Positions 1 through 6,943 of a stretch of 28,199 nucleotides of DNA are shown here, piece by piece. The position numbers were made by a program, and so were the translations under genes. The stretch covers positions 1 through 28,199 of the forward strand of contig JADHUQ010000006.1 of the NCBI GenBank assembly GCA_016784425.1, in the 5' to 3' direction. The DNA is from Candidatus Delongbacteria bacterium. GTDB taxonomy: Bacteria > CAIWAD01 > BS150m-G50. Below the pieces are notes generated by a model. The model was not told the DNA's origin and ran no database searches. It saw nothing but the letters and a program-made list of their open reading frames with translations. Positions within the stretch are counted from its first letter, which is position 1; each line of letters begins with the position of its first letter.

Positions 1-3
1 ACC

Positions 4-1194
4 TTATTCGATGATTTCGGTTACCACTCCGGCGCCGACAGTACGACCACCCTCGCGGATAGCAAAGCGCAGGTCCATCTCCATCGCAATCGGGTAGATC
101 AGCTCTATGGAAAGCTCAATCGTGTCACCCGGCTTGACCATCTGTACATCTTCCGGCAGTGTCACCACACCGGTTACATCGGTTGTACGGAAGTAAAACT
201 GCGGACGATAACCGGTGAAAAATGGCTTGTGACGGCCACCTTCATCTTTGCTCAGAATATATACTTTACCTTTGAATAGCTTATGGGGCGTTACACTGCC
301 GGGCTTCGCCAGAACCATGCCACGCTGGATGTAGTTCTTGTCGATTCCACGCAGAAGCAGACCGACATTGTCACCCGCTTCACCTGAATCCAACAGCTTG
401 CGGAACATCTCTACACCGGTGCAAACCGTCTTCTTGTCTGCATTCAGACCAACCAGCTCGAGATCGTTGCCAACATTGACTACACCACGCTCAATACGAC
501 CGGTGGCGACGGTACCCCGACCAGTGATACTGAAAACATCCTCTACCGGCATCAGGAACGGCTTGTCACGGTCACGCTCAGGTTCCGGAATGTAATTGTC
601 GATAGCATCCATCAGCTCGTGGATACTCTTCGTCTTCTCAGGATCGTCAGGGTGATTCAGCGCTTCAAGGGCGCTGCCGCGGATGATCGGGATCTCGTCA
701 CCAGGAAACTGGTACTCGTTCAGAAGGTCACGCATCTCAAGCTCTACCAGATCAAGCAGCTCGTCATCATCAACCTGGTCTACCTTGTTCATGTAGACTA
801 CAAGTGCCGGAACACCAACCTGGCGGGCAAGCAGAATGTGCTCACGCGTCTGGGGCATCGGTCCGTCGGCTGCTGAGACTACGATGATCGCACCGTCCAT
901 CTGGGCGGCACCGGTGATCATATTCTTCACATAGTCAGCATGGCCAGGACAATCTACATGGGCGTAATGACGGTTCTTGGTCTCATACTCAACATGCGCC
1001 GTGGCTATCGTGATGCCACGCTCCCGCTCTTCAGGGGCGTTATCGATCGAATCGAAGGAGCGAAACTCAGCCAGACCCTGGTCCTGAAGGCAGAGTGTCA
1101 TCGCTGCTGTCAACGTGGTCTTGCCGTGATCAACATGGCCGATGGTGCCCACATTGACATGCGGCTTCGTGCGTTCAAATTTTACTTTGGCCAT
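4..1194 (-). CDS. tuf: Translation elongation factor Tu
   Basis: EF-Tu is the GTPase that carries aminoacyl-tRNA to the ribosomal A site. The 396-aa product has the P-loop GHVDHGKT near the N-terminus, the G3 motif DCPGH, the G4 motif NKVD and the G5-type SAL, followed by the two beta-barrel domains and the typical C-terminal segment ending in VTEIIE. The frame is open further upstream to 1218, but ATG at 1194 is preferred: it gives the canonical MAKVKFERTKPH start and has a GGAGG ribosome binding site (1201-1205) six bases upstream. It is the last visible gene of a tRNA-tuf transcription unit, 43 bases after a tRNA-Thr; the stop codon lies 3 bases from the window edge, so the downstream neighbour (often secE/nusG) is not visible. 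Identification is essentially certain. Confidence 0.98.
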   Translation of the reverse strand: MAKVKFERTKPHVNVGTIGHVDHGKTTLTAAMTLCLQDQGLAEFRSFDSIDNAPEERERGITIATAHVEYETKNRHYAHVDCPGHADYVKNMITGAAQMDGAIIVVSAADGPMPQTREHILLARQVGVPALVVYMNKVDQVDDDELLDLVELEMRDLLNEYQFPGDEIPIIRGSALEALNHPDDPEKTKSIHELMDAIDNYIPEPERDRDKPFLMPVEDVFSITGRGTVATGRIERGVVNVGNDLELVGLNADKKTVCTGVEMFRKLLDSGEAGDNVGLLLRGIDKNYIQRGMVLAKPGSVTPHKLFKGKVYILSKDEGGRHKPFFTGYRPQFYFRTTDVTGVVTLPEDVQMVKPGDTIELSIELIYPIAMEMDLRFAIREGGRTVGAGVVTEIIE

Positions 1195-1237
1195 TTGGAA
1201 CCTCCGTTTTGTCCCCAAGATTAGGTAACTAAGAAAA

Positions 1238-1310
<73 letters not shown>

Positions 1311-1317
1311 CTGCCGA

Positions 1318-1390
1318 AGCGGGAAACGGGTCTCGAACCCGCAACCCTCAGCTTGGAAGGCTGATGCTCTACCAATTGAGCTATTCCCGC
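1318..1390 (-). tRNA. tRNA-Gly (anticodon TCC)
   Basis: The cloverleaf has acceptor GCGGGAA/TTCCCGC, D-arm GCTC/GAGC, anticodon stem TCAGC/GCTGA with loop CTTCCAA (anticodon TCC), and T-arm GCGGG/CCCGT with TTCGAGA. No CCA is encoded. It is 7 bases from the neighbouring tRNA-Thr and 10 from tRNA-Tyr, so it is surely cotranscribed. It corresponds to glyT in the E. coli tufB operon. Confidence 0.97.
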
Positions 1391-1400
1391 GGGAATTGAG

Positions 1401-1483
1401 TGGGGAGGGGAGGATTCGAACCTCCGAAGGCGTCCGCCGACAGATTTACAGTCTGTTCCCTTTGACCGCTCGGGAACCTCCCC
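1401..1483 (-). tRNA. tRNA-Tyr (anticodon GTA)
   Basis: This is a class II tRNA of 83 nt with a long variable arm. The acceptor GGGGAGG pairs with CCTCCCC, the anticodon stem ACAGA/TCTGT encloses loop CTGTAAA (anticodon GTA), and the T-arm is GGAGG/CCTCC with TTCGAAT. The discriminator is A, and the next bases are not CCA. It corresponds to tyrU in the E. coli arrangement. Confidence 0.97.
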
Positions 1484-1599
1484 CCTGCGACAGCCCTGGA
1501 ACGCAGGCCGAGCAGCGTTCACCTGGTTGGTGGTAACTGGAGTAGCCATTTCCCATGACTGCTCTTAACCACTTCCCGGCTATCATTGAATCTATCTGA

Positions 1600-1672
1600 A
1601 GCTGGTGATAGGACTTGAACCCACAACCTGCTGATTACAAATCAGCTGCTCTACCAATTGAGCTACACCAGC
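1600..1672 (-). tRNA. tRNA-Thr (anticodon TGT)
   Basis: First gene of the tRNA-tuf unit. The acceptor GCTGGTG pairs with CACCAGC, the anticodon stem GCTGA/TCAGC encloses loop TTTGTAA (anticodon TGT), and the T-arm carries TTCAAGT. The discriminator is T and CCA is not encoded. A 116-nt spacer without recognisable content separates it from tRNA-Tyr; it must be trimmed during tRNA maturation. Corresponds to thrU. Confidence 0.97.
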
Positions 1673-1756
1673 GCAAAGAACATTACAAGTATCAGCAGTG
1701 CCGTCTCACACCAGGGCGCAAAAAGGCATAAATCCGGGCTGAGGATAGAGCGTATA

Positions 1757-1784
1757 AATATGCTCAAATATTCAGCTATGTCAA
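1757..1784 (-). promoter_or_regulatory. Sigma-70-type promoter of the tRNA-tuf unit
   Basis: On the minus strand a perfect -35 TTGACA (1779-1784) is followed after 16 bases by CATATT (1757-1762, 4 of 6 matches to TATAAT), with the A/T-rich run continuing downstream and a GC-containing discriminator. It is about 85 bases upstream of the first tRNA. The -35 is convincing; the exact -10 register is less so, since TATTTA two bases further on is an alternative. Confidence 0.6.
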
Positions 1785-2059
1785 GTAAAAACCTTCGGGA
1801 TGACTATATAACCAAAATTAGCACTCGCCGACGCTGAAGGGGCTTCAGGACTGCGTCGCGGTACTTATACCCTCCGTTGTTGTCGAAGAACGTTTAAGTA
1901 ATCGCTTTTGTTTTTGAGTATCATTCTCTATAGTAACTTGTTTTAGTCTTCTCTTTGACCACCTATCGAGCTGAAAGTAATGTCGCCTACGGTAGATAGC
2001 TGGGAGATATCGACGACAGCAAAAGCTAAAAAGTGATCATAATATCTGTGGAGGAAGAA
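1785..2059. other. Divergent intergenic region, small hairpin
   Basis: The region lies between the tRNA promoter and the acyl-CoA dehydrogenase start. It contains a perfect 6-bp hairpin CTGAAG-ggg-CTTCAG (1834-1848). A TATAGT at 1929-1934 could be a -10 box for the plus-strand gene, but no good -35 lies at the right distance (TTGTTT at 1908-1913 gives only 15 bases), so no promoter is claimed. Nothing coding is seen. Confidence 0.5.
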
Positions 2060-3211
2060 ATGAGTGACGGGATGATTGCCCTGACCACTTTCACCGAAGA
2101 TGAGAAATTTTTCTATGAGACCGTAAAAGACTTCGCCGAGGGCGAAATCAAACCGTTGCGGGAGAAGATGGATGTCGAGGGTAAACTCGACCCGAAAATT
2201 CTACCGCTGTTGTTTGAAATGGGATTGATGGGAATCGAAGTACCAGAGGAATTCGGCGGCGCCGGCAGCACCTTCTTCATGTCCATCATGGGGATCGAAG
2301 CGTTAAGCACGGTAGATCCGGCGGTAGCTGTGGTGATGGATGTCCAGAACACACTGGTCAACAATGCCTTCATCCGCTACGGCTGTGATGAACTGAAGCA
2401 GAAATACCTGCCGCTGTTGGCCGAACAGAAAGTCGGCGCCTACGCGCTCAGTGAAGCTGGTTCCGGGTGCGATGCTTTTGCACTTGCCTGCCGGGCAGAG
2501 GACAAAGGAGATCACTACCTGCTCAACGGGCAGAAGCTCTGGATCACCAATGCGGGGGAAGCTGAGGTTTTCATCATCATCGCCAATCTCAAGCCGGAAG
2601 AGGGCTACAAAGGGATCACCGCTTTTATTGTAGAGCGTGATTTCCCTGGCTTCAGTGTCAGCAAGAAGGAGGATAAGCTGGGTATTCGCGCCTCCTCAAC
2701 CTGCGAATTGCTGCTGGAGGACTGCCAGGTGCCCAAGGAGAACCTGCTGGGGGAAGAAGGCAAGGGTTACAAGGTCGCAATTGAGACGCTGAACGAAGGC
2801 CGCATAGGTATCGGTGCCCAGATGATCGGTACCGCCCGTGGCGCGCTCGACTTCGCCATCGCCTACACCAAGGAACGGCAGCAGTTCGGTAAGCCGATCG
2901 CCACTTTCCAGGGGCTTCAATTCCAGATAGCTCAGGCTGAGACTGAGGTTGAAGCAGCCCGTCTGGTGGTTTACAACGCCGCCCGTCTCAAGGGTGAAGG
3001 AAAAGTTTTCATCAAAGAAGCCGCCATGGCTAAGCTGTTCGCCTCCCAGGTTGCGCAGCGAGCCACCTCACTGGCGCTGGAATTGCTCGGTGGCAATGGA
3101 TTCACCAGGGAATATCCCGTCGAGAAGTATTTTCGTGACGCCAAGGTAGGCGTAATTTATGAGGGTACTTCCAACATGCAGCTGCAGACGATCGCCAAGA
3201 TGGTTATGTAG
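2060..3211 (+). CDS. Acyl-CoA dehydrogenase (short/branched-chain type)
   Basis: FAD-dependent acyl-CoA dehydrogenase, introducing the alpha-beta double bond in acyl-CoA and passing electrons to ETF. The 383-aa product shows the expected helical N-terminus, the flavin-region segments ALSEAGSG and LWITNA, LNEGRIGIGAQMIG, the RQQFGKPI stretch, and the C-terminal PVEKYFRDAKVGVIYEGTS. The Glu in YEGTS is residue 368, the catalytic-base position of the short/medium-chain enzymes. The run RASSTC and the end SNMQLQTIAK recall the short/branched-chain (ACADSB) subfamily from memory, so 2-methyl-branched or short acyl-CoA is the likeliest substrate; this is inference. The ATG at 2060 is chosen over 2033 because GGAGGA (2050-2055) sits five bases upstream. 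No ETF, thiolase or hydratase gene is adjacent, so the pathway cannot be inferred from context. Confidence 0.93.
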   Translation: MSDGMIALTTFTEDEKFFYETVKDFAEGEIKPLREKMDVEGKLDPKILPLLFEMGLMGIEVPEEFGGAGSTFFMSIMGIEALSTVDPAVAVVMDVQNTLVNNAFIRYGCDELKQKYLPLLAEQKVGAYALSEAGSGCDAFALACRAEDKGDHYLLNGQKLWITNAGEAEVFIIIANLKPEEGYKGITAFIVERDFPGFSVSKKEDKLGIRASSTCELLLEDCQVPKENLLGEEGKGYKVAIETLNEGRIGIGAQMIGTARGALDFAIAYTKERQQFGKPIATFQGLQFQIAQAETEVEAARLVVYNAARLKGEGKVFIKEAAMAKLFASQVAQRATSLALELLGGNGFTREYPVEKYFRDAKVGVIYEGTSNMQLQTIAKMVM

Positions 3212-3241
3212 CTTAACAGATCGTAACAACGACCCGATCAC

Positions 3242-3264
3242 GCGGTGGGCGGTTCGCCACCCGC
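3242..3264 (+). other. GC-rich stem-loop between acyl-CoA dehydrogenase and rng
   Basis: GCGGTGGGCG and CGCCACCCGC form eight G-C pairs interrupted by a 2x2 internal loop, closed by a GTT loop. No T-tract follows, so it is not a standard intrinsic terminator; it may still stabilise the upstream mRNA 3' end or impede read-through. Confidence 0.4.
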
Positions 3265-3314
3265 TGCGCTGCATTTCTCAGTAGCAGATCCATAATCGCT
3301 CTTGAGGAGGGGTA

Positions 3315-3365
3315 TTGTTGTTGCGCGGGATATCACATGAAAAAAGAGATTATTATCAACAGTAA
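3315..3365 (+). other. Possible 16-codon leader ORF overlapping the rng start
   Basis: A strong GAGGAGGGG (3304-3312) lies 24 bases from the rng ATG, too far to serve it. It is well placed for three consecutive TTG codons (3315, 3318, 3321) that open a different frame running over the rng ATG to a TAA at 3363-3365. This could be a translationally coupled leader peptide, or chance. No in-frame alternative start for rng exists between the Shine-Dalgarno and 3337. Confidence 0.2.
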
Positions 3366-4860
3366 CCTGCGGGAGAACCGTGTCGCGTTGCTGGAAGATA
3401 AGCGGCTGGTGGAGTTGCATGTCGAGCACTCGGAGGATGAGCGACTCGTCGGCGGCATCTACAAGGGCCGCATCGGCAATGTTGTGGTTTCGATCCAGGC
3501 GGCTTTCGTCGACATCGGCATCGATGTCCATGGTTTCTTACCCTTTTCGGACCTGGGCGCTAATGCGCTACACTTTGTTGACGGTCGCGAGATTTACACC
3601 CACGATGCAGCACCAGCCAAGGATCGCAGGGGACGCACCATCCTCAAACCGGGCGATGATATTGTCGTCCAGATCACCAAAGAGCCAATCAGCGACAAGG
3701 GACCCCGACTGACTTCAAAGATCTCGCTGCCGGGTCGCTTTCTGGTACTGATTCCGAACGAGGATATCGCCGGTATTTCCCGCCGCGTTGAGAATTTGAC
3801 TGAACGGCGGCGTTTGCGGAGTATCCTGCGGAAACTCGCTCTGCCTGGCTACGGACTGATAGCACGTACCGTGGCGGAAGGCAAATCGGAACCGGACCTC
3901 AAAGCCGATTTTGAACGGTTGATGAAGCAGTGGCGGGAGATCGAGGCCAGTTTTCATTCGGCACCCCCACCCTTACAGCTGCACCGCGATGTGGGAATGG
4001 TCTCTTCGTTGATTCGAGATCTCTTCTCGGAGGACACTAACCGGGTGGTGATCGACAATAAGAAGATTTACCGGGAGGTGATCCGCTACCTGCAGGAGGT
4101 CAAATCCCGCCTGGTGGAACGAGTCGAGCTTTACCACAGCCGGGAACCACTGTTCGACCATCTCGAAATAGAGGGGGATGTCGAGAAAATCACCTCACAC
4201 AAGGTCTGGCTGACTGGTGGTGGTTCGCTGATCATCGAATCAACCGAAGCCATGGTCACGATTGATGTCAACTCCGGCAGTTACAACCGTAAACGCAATA
4301 TCGAGGATAACATCCTGCGGGTAAATCTGGCCGCGGTCCGTGAGATCTGCCGCCAGTTACGTCTGCGCGACCTGGGTGGTCTGATCGTGATGGATTTTAT
4401 CGACATGGCGGATGACCGCAACCGCCAGCGGGTTCAGAAGGCGATGGAGGAGGAGCTGATCCATGACCGGGCCCAGACCGACATCCTGCCGATATCAAAG
4501 TTCGGTCTGATGGAGATGACCCGCCAGCGGATCCGTCCGGCGTTGTTGCTGACCTTGAGGGAAAACTGCGAGGTCTGTGATGGTACTGGCCTGGTTCCCT
4601 CGCGCGAAACCATGGTGACCGAACTCGAGGGTTTTGTCCGCCGTTTCCGTGCTCAAACCCGGGAGCGGAGGCTCCAGTTAGCGGTTCATCCCGACCTGCA
4701 TGCTTACCTGATAGAGGGGAAGCGCTCCATTATCAAACTGCTGATGTGGAAAAATTTCATGTACATCGACCTGAAAAAGGATGAATCACTGACAGTGGGC
4801 AAATTCCAGGCGATCTCATTAAAACAGAAGAGAGAGATAACACAGGAATTTTCCTCTTGA
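3337..4860 (+). CDS. rng: Ribonuclease G/E family endoribonuclease
   Basis: Endoribonuclease of the RNase E/G family, which cleaves single-stranded A/U-rich RNA and matures rRNA and mRNA. The 507-aa length fits RNase G rather than the long RNase E with a degradosome scaffold. An S1-like domain spans roughly residues 35-125 (IYKGRIGNVVVSIQAAFVDIG). The Mg-binding aspartates are D310 in TIDVNSG and D353 in LIVMDFIDM, 43 residues apart as in E. coli RNase E (D303/D346). The zinc-link cysteines are C411 and C414 (CEVC), again at the family spacing from the second Asp. The start at 3337 has only a weak GGGA upstream; the stronger Shine-Dalgarno further upstream is discussed separately. It precedes rplU and rpmA, a common arrangement linking RNA processing and ribosomal protein genes. 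Confidence 0.95.
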   Translation: MKKEIIINSNLRENRVALLEDKRLVELHVEHSEDERLVGGIYKGRIGNVVVSIQAAFVDIGIDVHGFLPFSDLGANALHFVDGREIYTHDAAPAKDRRGRTILKPGDDIVVQITKEPISDKGPRLTSKISLPGRFLVLIPNEDIAGISRRVENLTERRRLRSILRKLALPGYGLIARTVAEGKSEPDLKADFERLMKQWREIEASFHSAPPPLQLHRDVGMVSSLIRDLFSEDTNRVVIDNKKIYREVIRYLQEVKSRLVERVELYHSREPLFDHLEIEGDVEKITSHKVWLTGGGSLIIESTEAMVTIDVNSGSYNRKRNIEDNILRVNLAAVREICRQLRLRDLGGLIVMDFIDMADDRNRQRVQKAMEEELIHDRAQTDILPISKFGLMEMTRQRIRPALLLTLRENCEVCDGTGLVPSRETMVTELEGFVRRFRAQTRERRLQLAVHPDLHAYLIEGKRSIIKLLMWKNFMYIDLKKDESLTVGKFQAISLKQKREITQEFSS

Positions 4861-4912
4861 CATTACTCCTTATCGCCTATTAATTTAGTGCTCTGAAAAT
4901 TCTGGAGGCTGA

Positions 4913-5224
4913 ATGTACGCCATAGTCGATATTCGTGGAAAACAATTCTACGTACATGAAGATGATCATTTACAGGTCCCCCACCTGGCAGACAACGTGG
5001 GCGATGAAGTGACCTTTGATCAGGTGCTGATGGTGGTTGACGGTGAGAAAATCCGCGTGGGCACACCACTGGTTGAGGGTGCTTCTGTGGTAGCTGAAGT
5101 CGAGGACCACGGTAAGGATAAGAAGGTCATTAATTTTGTCAAGAAACGCCGCAAGGGTTTCAGCCGCAAAAAAGGGCACCGCCAGCAGTTTACCGCCGTT
5201 CATGTTAAAAAGCTAAACGTCTAG
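4913..5224 (+). CDS. rplU: 50S ribosomal protein L21
   Basis: Large-subunit ribosomal protein L21 binding 23S rRNA. The 103-aa product begins MYAIVDIRGKQF and has the basic C-terminal FVKKRRKGFSRKKGHRQ segment of bacterial L21. A GGAGG (4904-4908) lies four bases before the ATG. It starts 52 bases after rng and is followed nine bases later by rpmA, so the three are probably one operon. No leader structure typical of r-protein autoregulation is recognised in the short gap. Confidence 0.98.
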   Translation: MYAIVDIRGKQFYVHEDDHLQVPHLADNVGDEVTFDQVLMVVDGEKIRVGTPLVEGASVVAEVEDHGKDKKVINFVKKRRKGFSRKKGHRQQFTAVHVKKLNV

Positions 5225-5233
5225 GAGGCGATC

Positions 5234-5488
5234 ATGGCTCATAAAAAAGGGATGGGCAGTACACGCAACGGTCGTGACAGTAACGCCAAGAGACTCGGTG
5301 TTAAAAAGTTCGGTGGCCAGCGGGTAATAGCCGGTAACATTCTGGTTCGCCAGCGGGGAACCAAGTTCCACCCCGGCACCAATGTCGGTCGCGGTGGCGA
5401 TGACACCCTGTTTGCCAAAGCGGATGGTCGTGTACAGTTCGAGCACCACAAGAATGGACGCACCTACATGTCGATAGTGAGCGAGTAG
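5234..5488 (+). CDS. rpmA: 50S ribosomal protein L27
   Basis: L27 reaches the peptidyl transferase centre with its N-terminal tail. The 84-aa product starts directly with AHKKGMGSTRNGRDS, without the cleaved N-terminal extension found in Firmicutes, and contains the conserved RQRGTKFHPG and TLFAKADG segments. A strong AGGAGG overlaps the end of rplU and lies five bases before the ATG, so translation is probably coupled. Last gene of the rng-rplU-rpmA unit, followed by a strong terminator. Confidence 0.98.
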   Translation: MAHKKGMGSTRNGRDSNAKRLGVKKFGGQRVIAGNILVRQRGTKFHPGTNVGRGGDDTLFAKADGRVQFEHHKNGRTYMSIVSE

Positions 5489-5516
5489 CTAGAGATCCCA
5501 GACGCAATGAAATTGA

Positions 5517-5546
5517 AACCCGTTCCAGCTGTGGGACGGGTTTTTT
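5517..5546 (+). terminator. Intrinsic terminator after rpmA
   Basis: Ten-base stem AACCCGTTCC/GGGACGGGTT (one G-T pair) with loop AGCTGT, followed by six T. It lies 28 bases after the rpmA stop codon and closes the rng-rplU-rpmA unit. Confidence 0.92.
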
Positions 5547-5824
5547 GTTCCCTCCTCAACTCCCGCGAGATCACCGCTTAACGGCCGCAACAGCGCTGTC
5601 GGCTCTGCACAACATCTGACCGAAGCACCGCAGACTCTTGAGATCCTCTTTGGCGCAGCTTTGGAGTCACCACCTGCAACTGTGGGATGTTGCCAGTCGA
5701 AGCGGCCTTATCATCTGTATTTCCTTGATGAAAGCAGTATCTTAACGCGGTATATTTGTAGTAATACTATAAACCGATCGCGAAGTGTATGTGTGGCAGT
5801 ATGTAAAAACACCCGGAGCTGAAA
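5547..5824. other. Intergenic region before the lipoprotein gene
   Basis: No reading frame with coding character, RNA gene or repeat is seen. TATAAA-like sequence occurs near 5768 without a convincing -35 at the correct spacing, so the promoter of the downstream gene is not located. Confidence 0.4.
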
Positions 5825-6928
5825 ATGACGGCAATGAACCTGGACCTGGCAACTGCAGGGCACAGCAGGGTAAGAGGAACGATTTCGATCTGTCTCAGCG
5901 GTATCGTGCTCTTCTTTAGCGCCTGTGACAGTAACAAGTCTGACGACCCGGATGAGCAACCGCAGCCGGTGGCCAGGGGCTTTGGCTTCTCCTGGCCTGG
6001 TCATCCGGACAATCCAGAAGGAATACTGGAGTTCTTCACCGAAATCGAGGGGATGACGGACGCCGCGGTCATGTCAAACTGCTCCTGGCGGGATGACGCC
6101 GCCGGTGGCAGTGACGCCGGCACCATTCCCAACGCTGCAATCCTGATCGCAACCAGCGCGTCAACTTACGATTATCTGCCGGTACAGGTGTTCGGGTGGC
6201 GCAGCGGCACAACGCTCCTGCTCAATGTTCCCGCCGACAGCACCAACAGCTGGACCAATTTGGCCACCCGGGAGCTGTTCCGCGAAATGGTAGTCCAGTT
6301 TGCTCAGGATTACTCCCCGCCCTATCTCCTGCTCGGTAACGAGAACAGCTCCTATTACGAGCAGGATCCGGTCGATTATCTGAACTGGGTGGCCTGCTAT
6401 GAAGAAACCTACTCGGCGGTGAAAGCTGTCGCCCCCTCTACCAGCGTGGGAGTGGTCTTCAACTTCGAACATATTGCAGGTAACGCTCCGCAGGTCGGCT
6501 TCGATACGCCCTGCTGGGATGCGCTGACCGTTCACGATTTCACCTGTCTCGACCTGCTCGGGATCACCACCTACCCCTTTTTCACCTATGCGACCCCGCA
6601 GGAAGTACCTGATGATTATCTGCAGATGTTGCTAGATCGGATCGGCAACATGACGGTGATAATCACTGAAACGGGCTGGCCGGCGGAAACCCTCGGAACG
6701 CTCACTCCACCCTGGATAACCTCCGACCAGGCGCAGGTGGATTTCATCAACCGCCTGCCCGGCCTGTTCTCACACCGTGACATCCCGCTGGTCAACTGGC
6801 TCCACCTTTACTACTGGCACGGTACTGGCAGCGCCTGGGAGGTTTTTGGCAGCGTCTCCTTCTATGATGCGGATAATGCACCCCGGCCAGGGTTGATAGC
6901 CTGGAACGGGTTGGAACTGGTCAGGTAG
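5825..6928 (+). CDS. Predicted lipoprotein, clan GH-A glycosidase-like
   Basis: The 367-aa product has a basic N-terminus, a hydrophobic stretch (about residues 18-33) and a lipobox-like FFSAC with Cys34, followed by a polar acidic tether rich in Asp, Pro and Gln. The mature part has the pattern of a clan GH-A TIM barrel: an Asn-Glu pair in LLLGNEN (N172-E173), as for the acid/base at the end of strand 4, and E282 in VIITETGWP, as for the nucleophile at the end of strand 7; ETGWP resembles endo-glucanase and galactanase families such as GH17 and GH53. Catalysis on a beta-linked glycan is inference; the family is not assigned. GGAG (5815-5818) is six bases before the ATG; a second ATG at 5834 is possible. 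Its 3' end converges on the next gene with only 15 bases between. Confidence 0.75.
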   Translation: MTAMNLDLATAGHSRVRGTISICLSGIVLFFSACDSNKSDDPDEQPQPVARGFGFSWPGHPDNPEGILEFFTEIEGMTDAAVMSNCSWRDDAAGGSDAGTIPNAAILIATSASTYDYLPVQVFGWRSGTTLLLNVPADSTNSWTNLATRELFREMVVQFAQDYSPPYLLLGNENSSYYEQDPVDYLNWVACYEETYSAVKAVAPSTSVGVVFNFEHIAGNAPQVGFDTPCWDALTVHDFTCLDLLGITTYPFFTYATPQEVPDDYLQMLLDRIGNMTVIITETGWPAETLGTLTPPWITSDQAQVDFINRLPGLFSHRDIPLVNWLHLYYWHGTGSAWEVFGSVSFYDADNAPRPGLIAWNGLELVR

Positions 6929-6943
6929 CTTAACAGATCGGCA

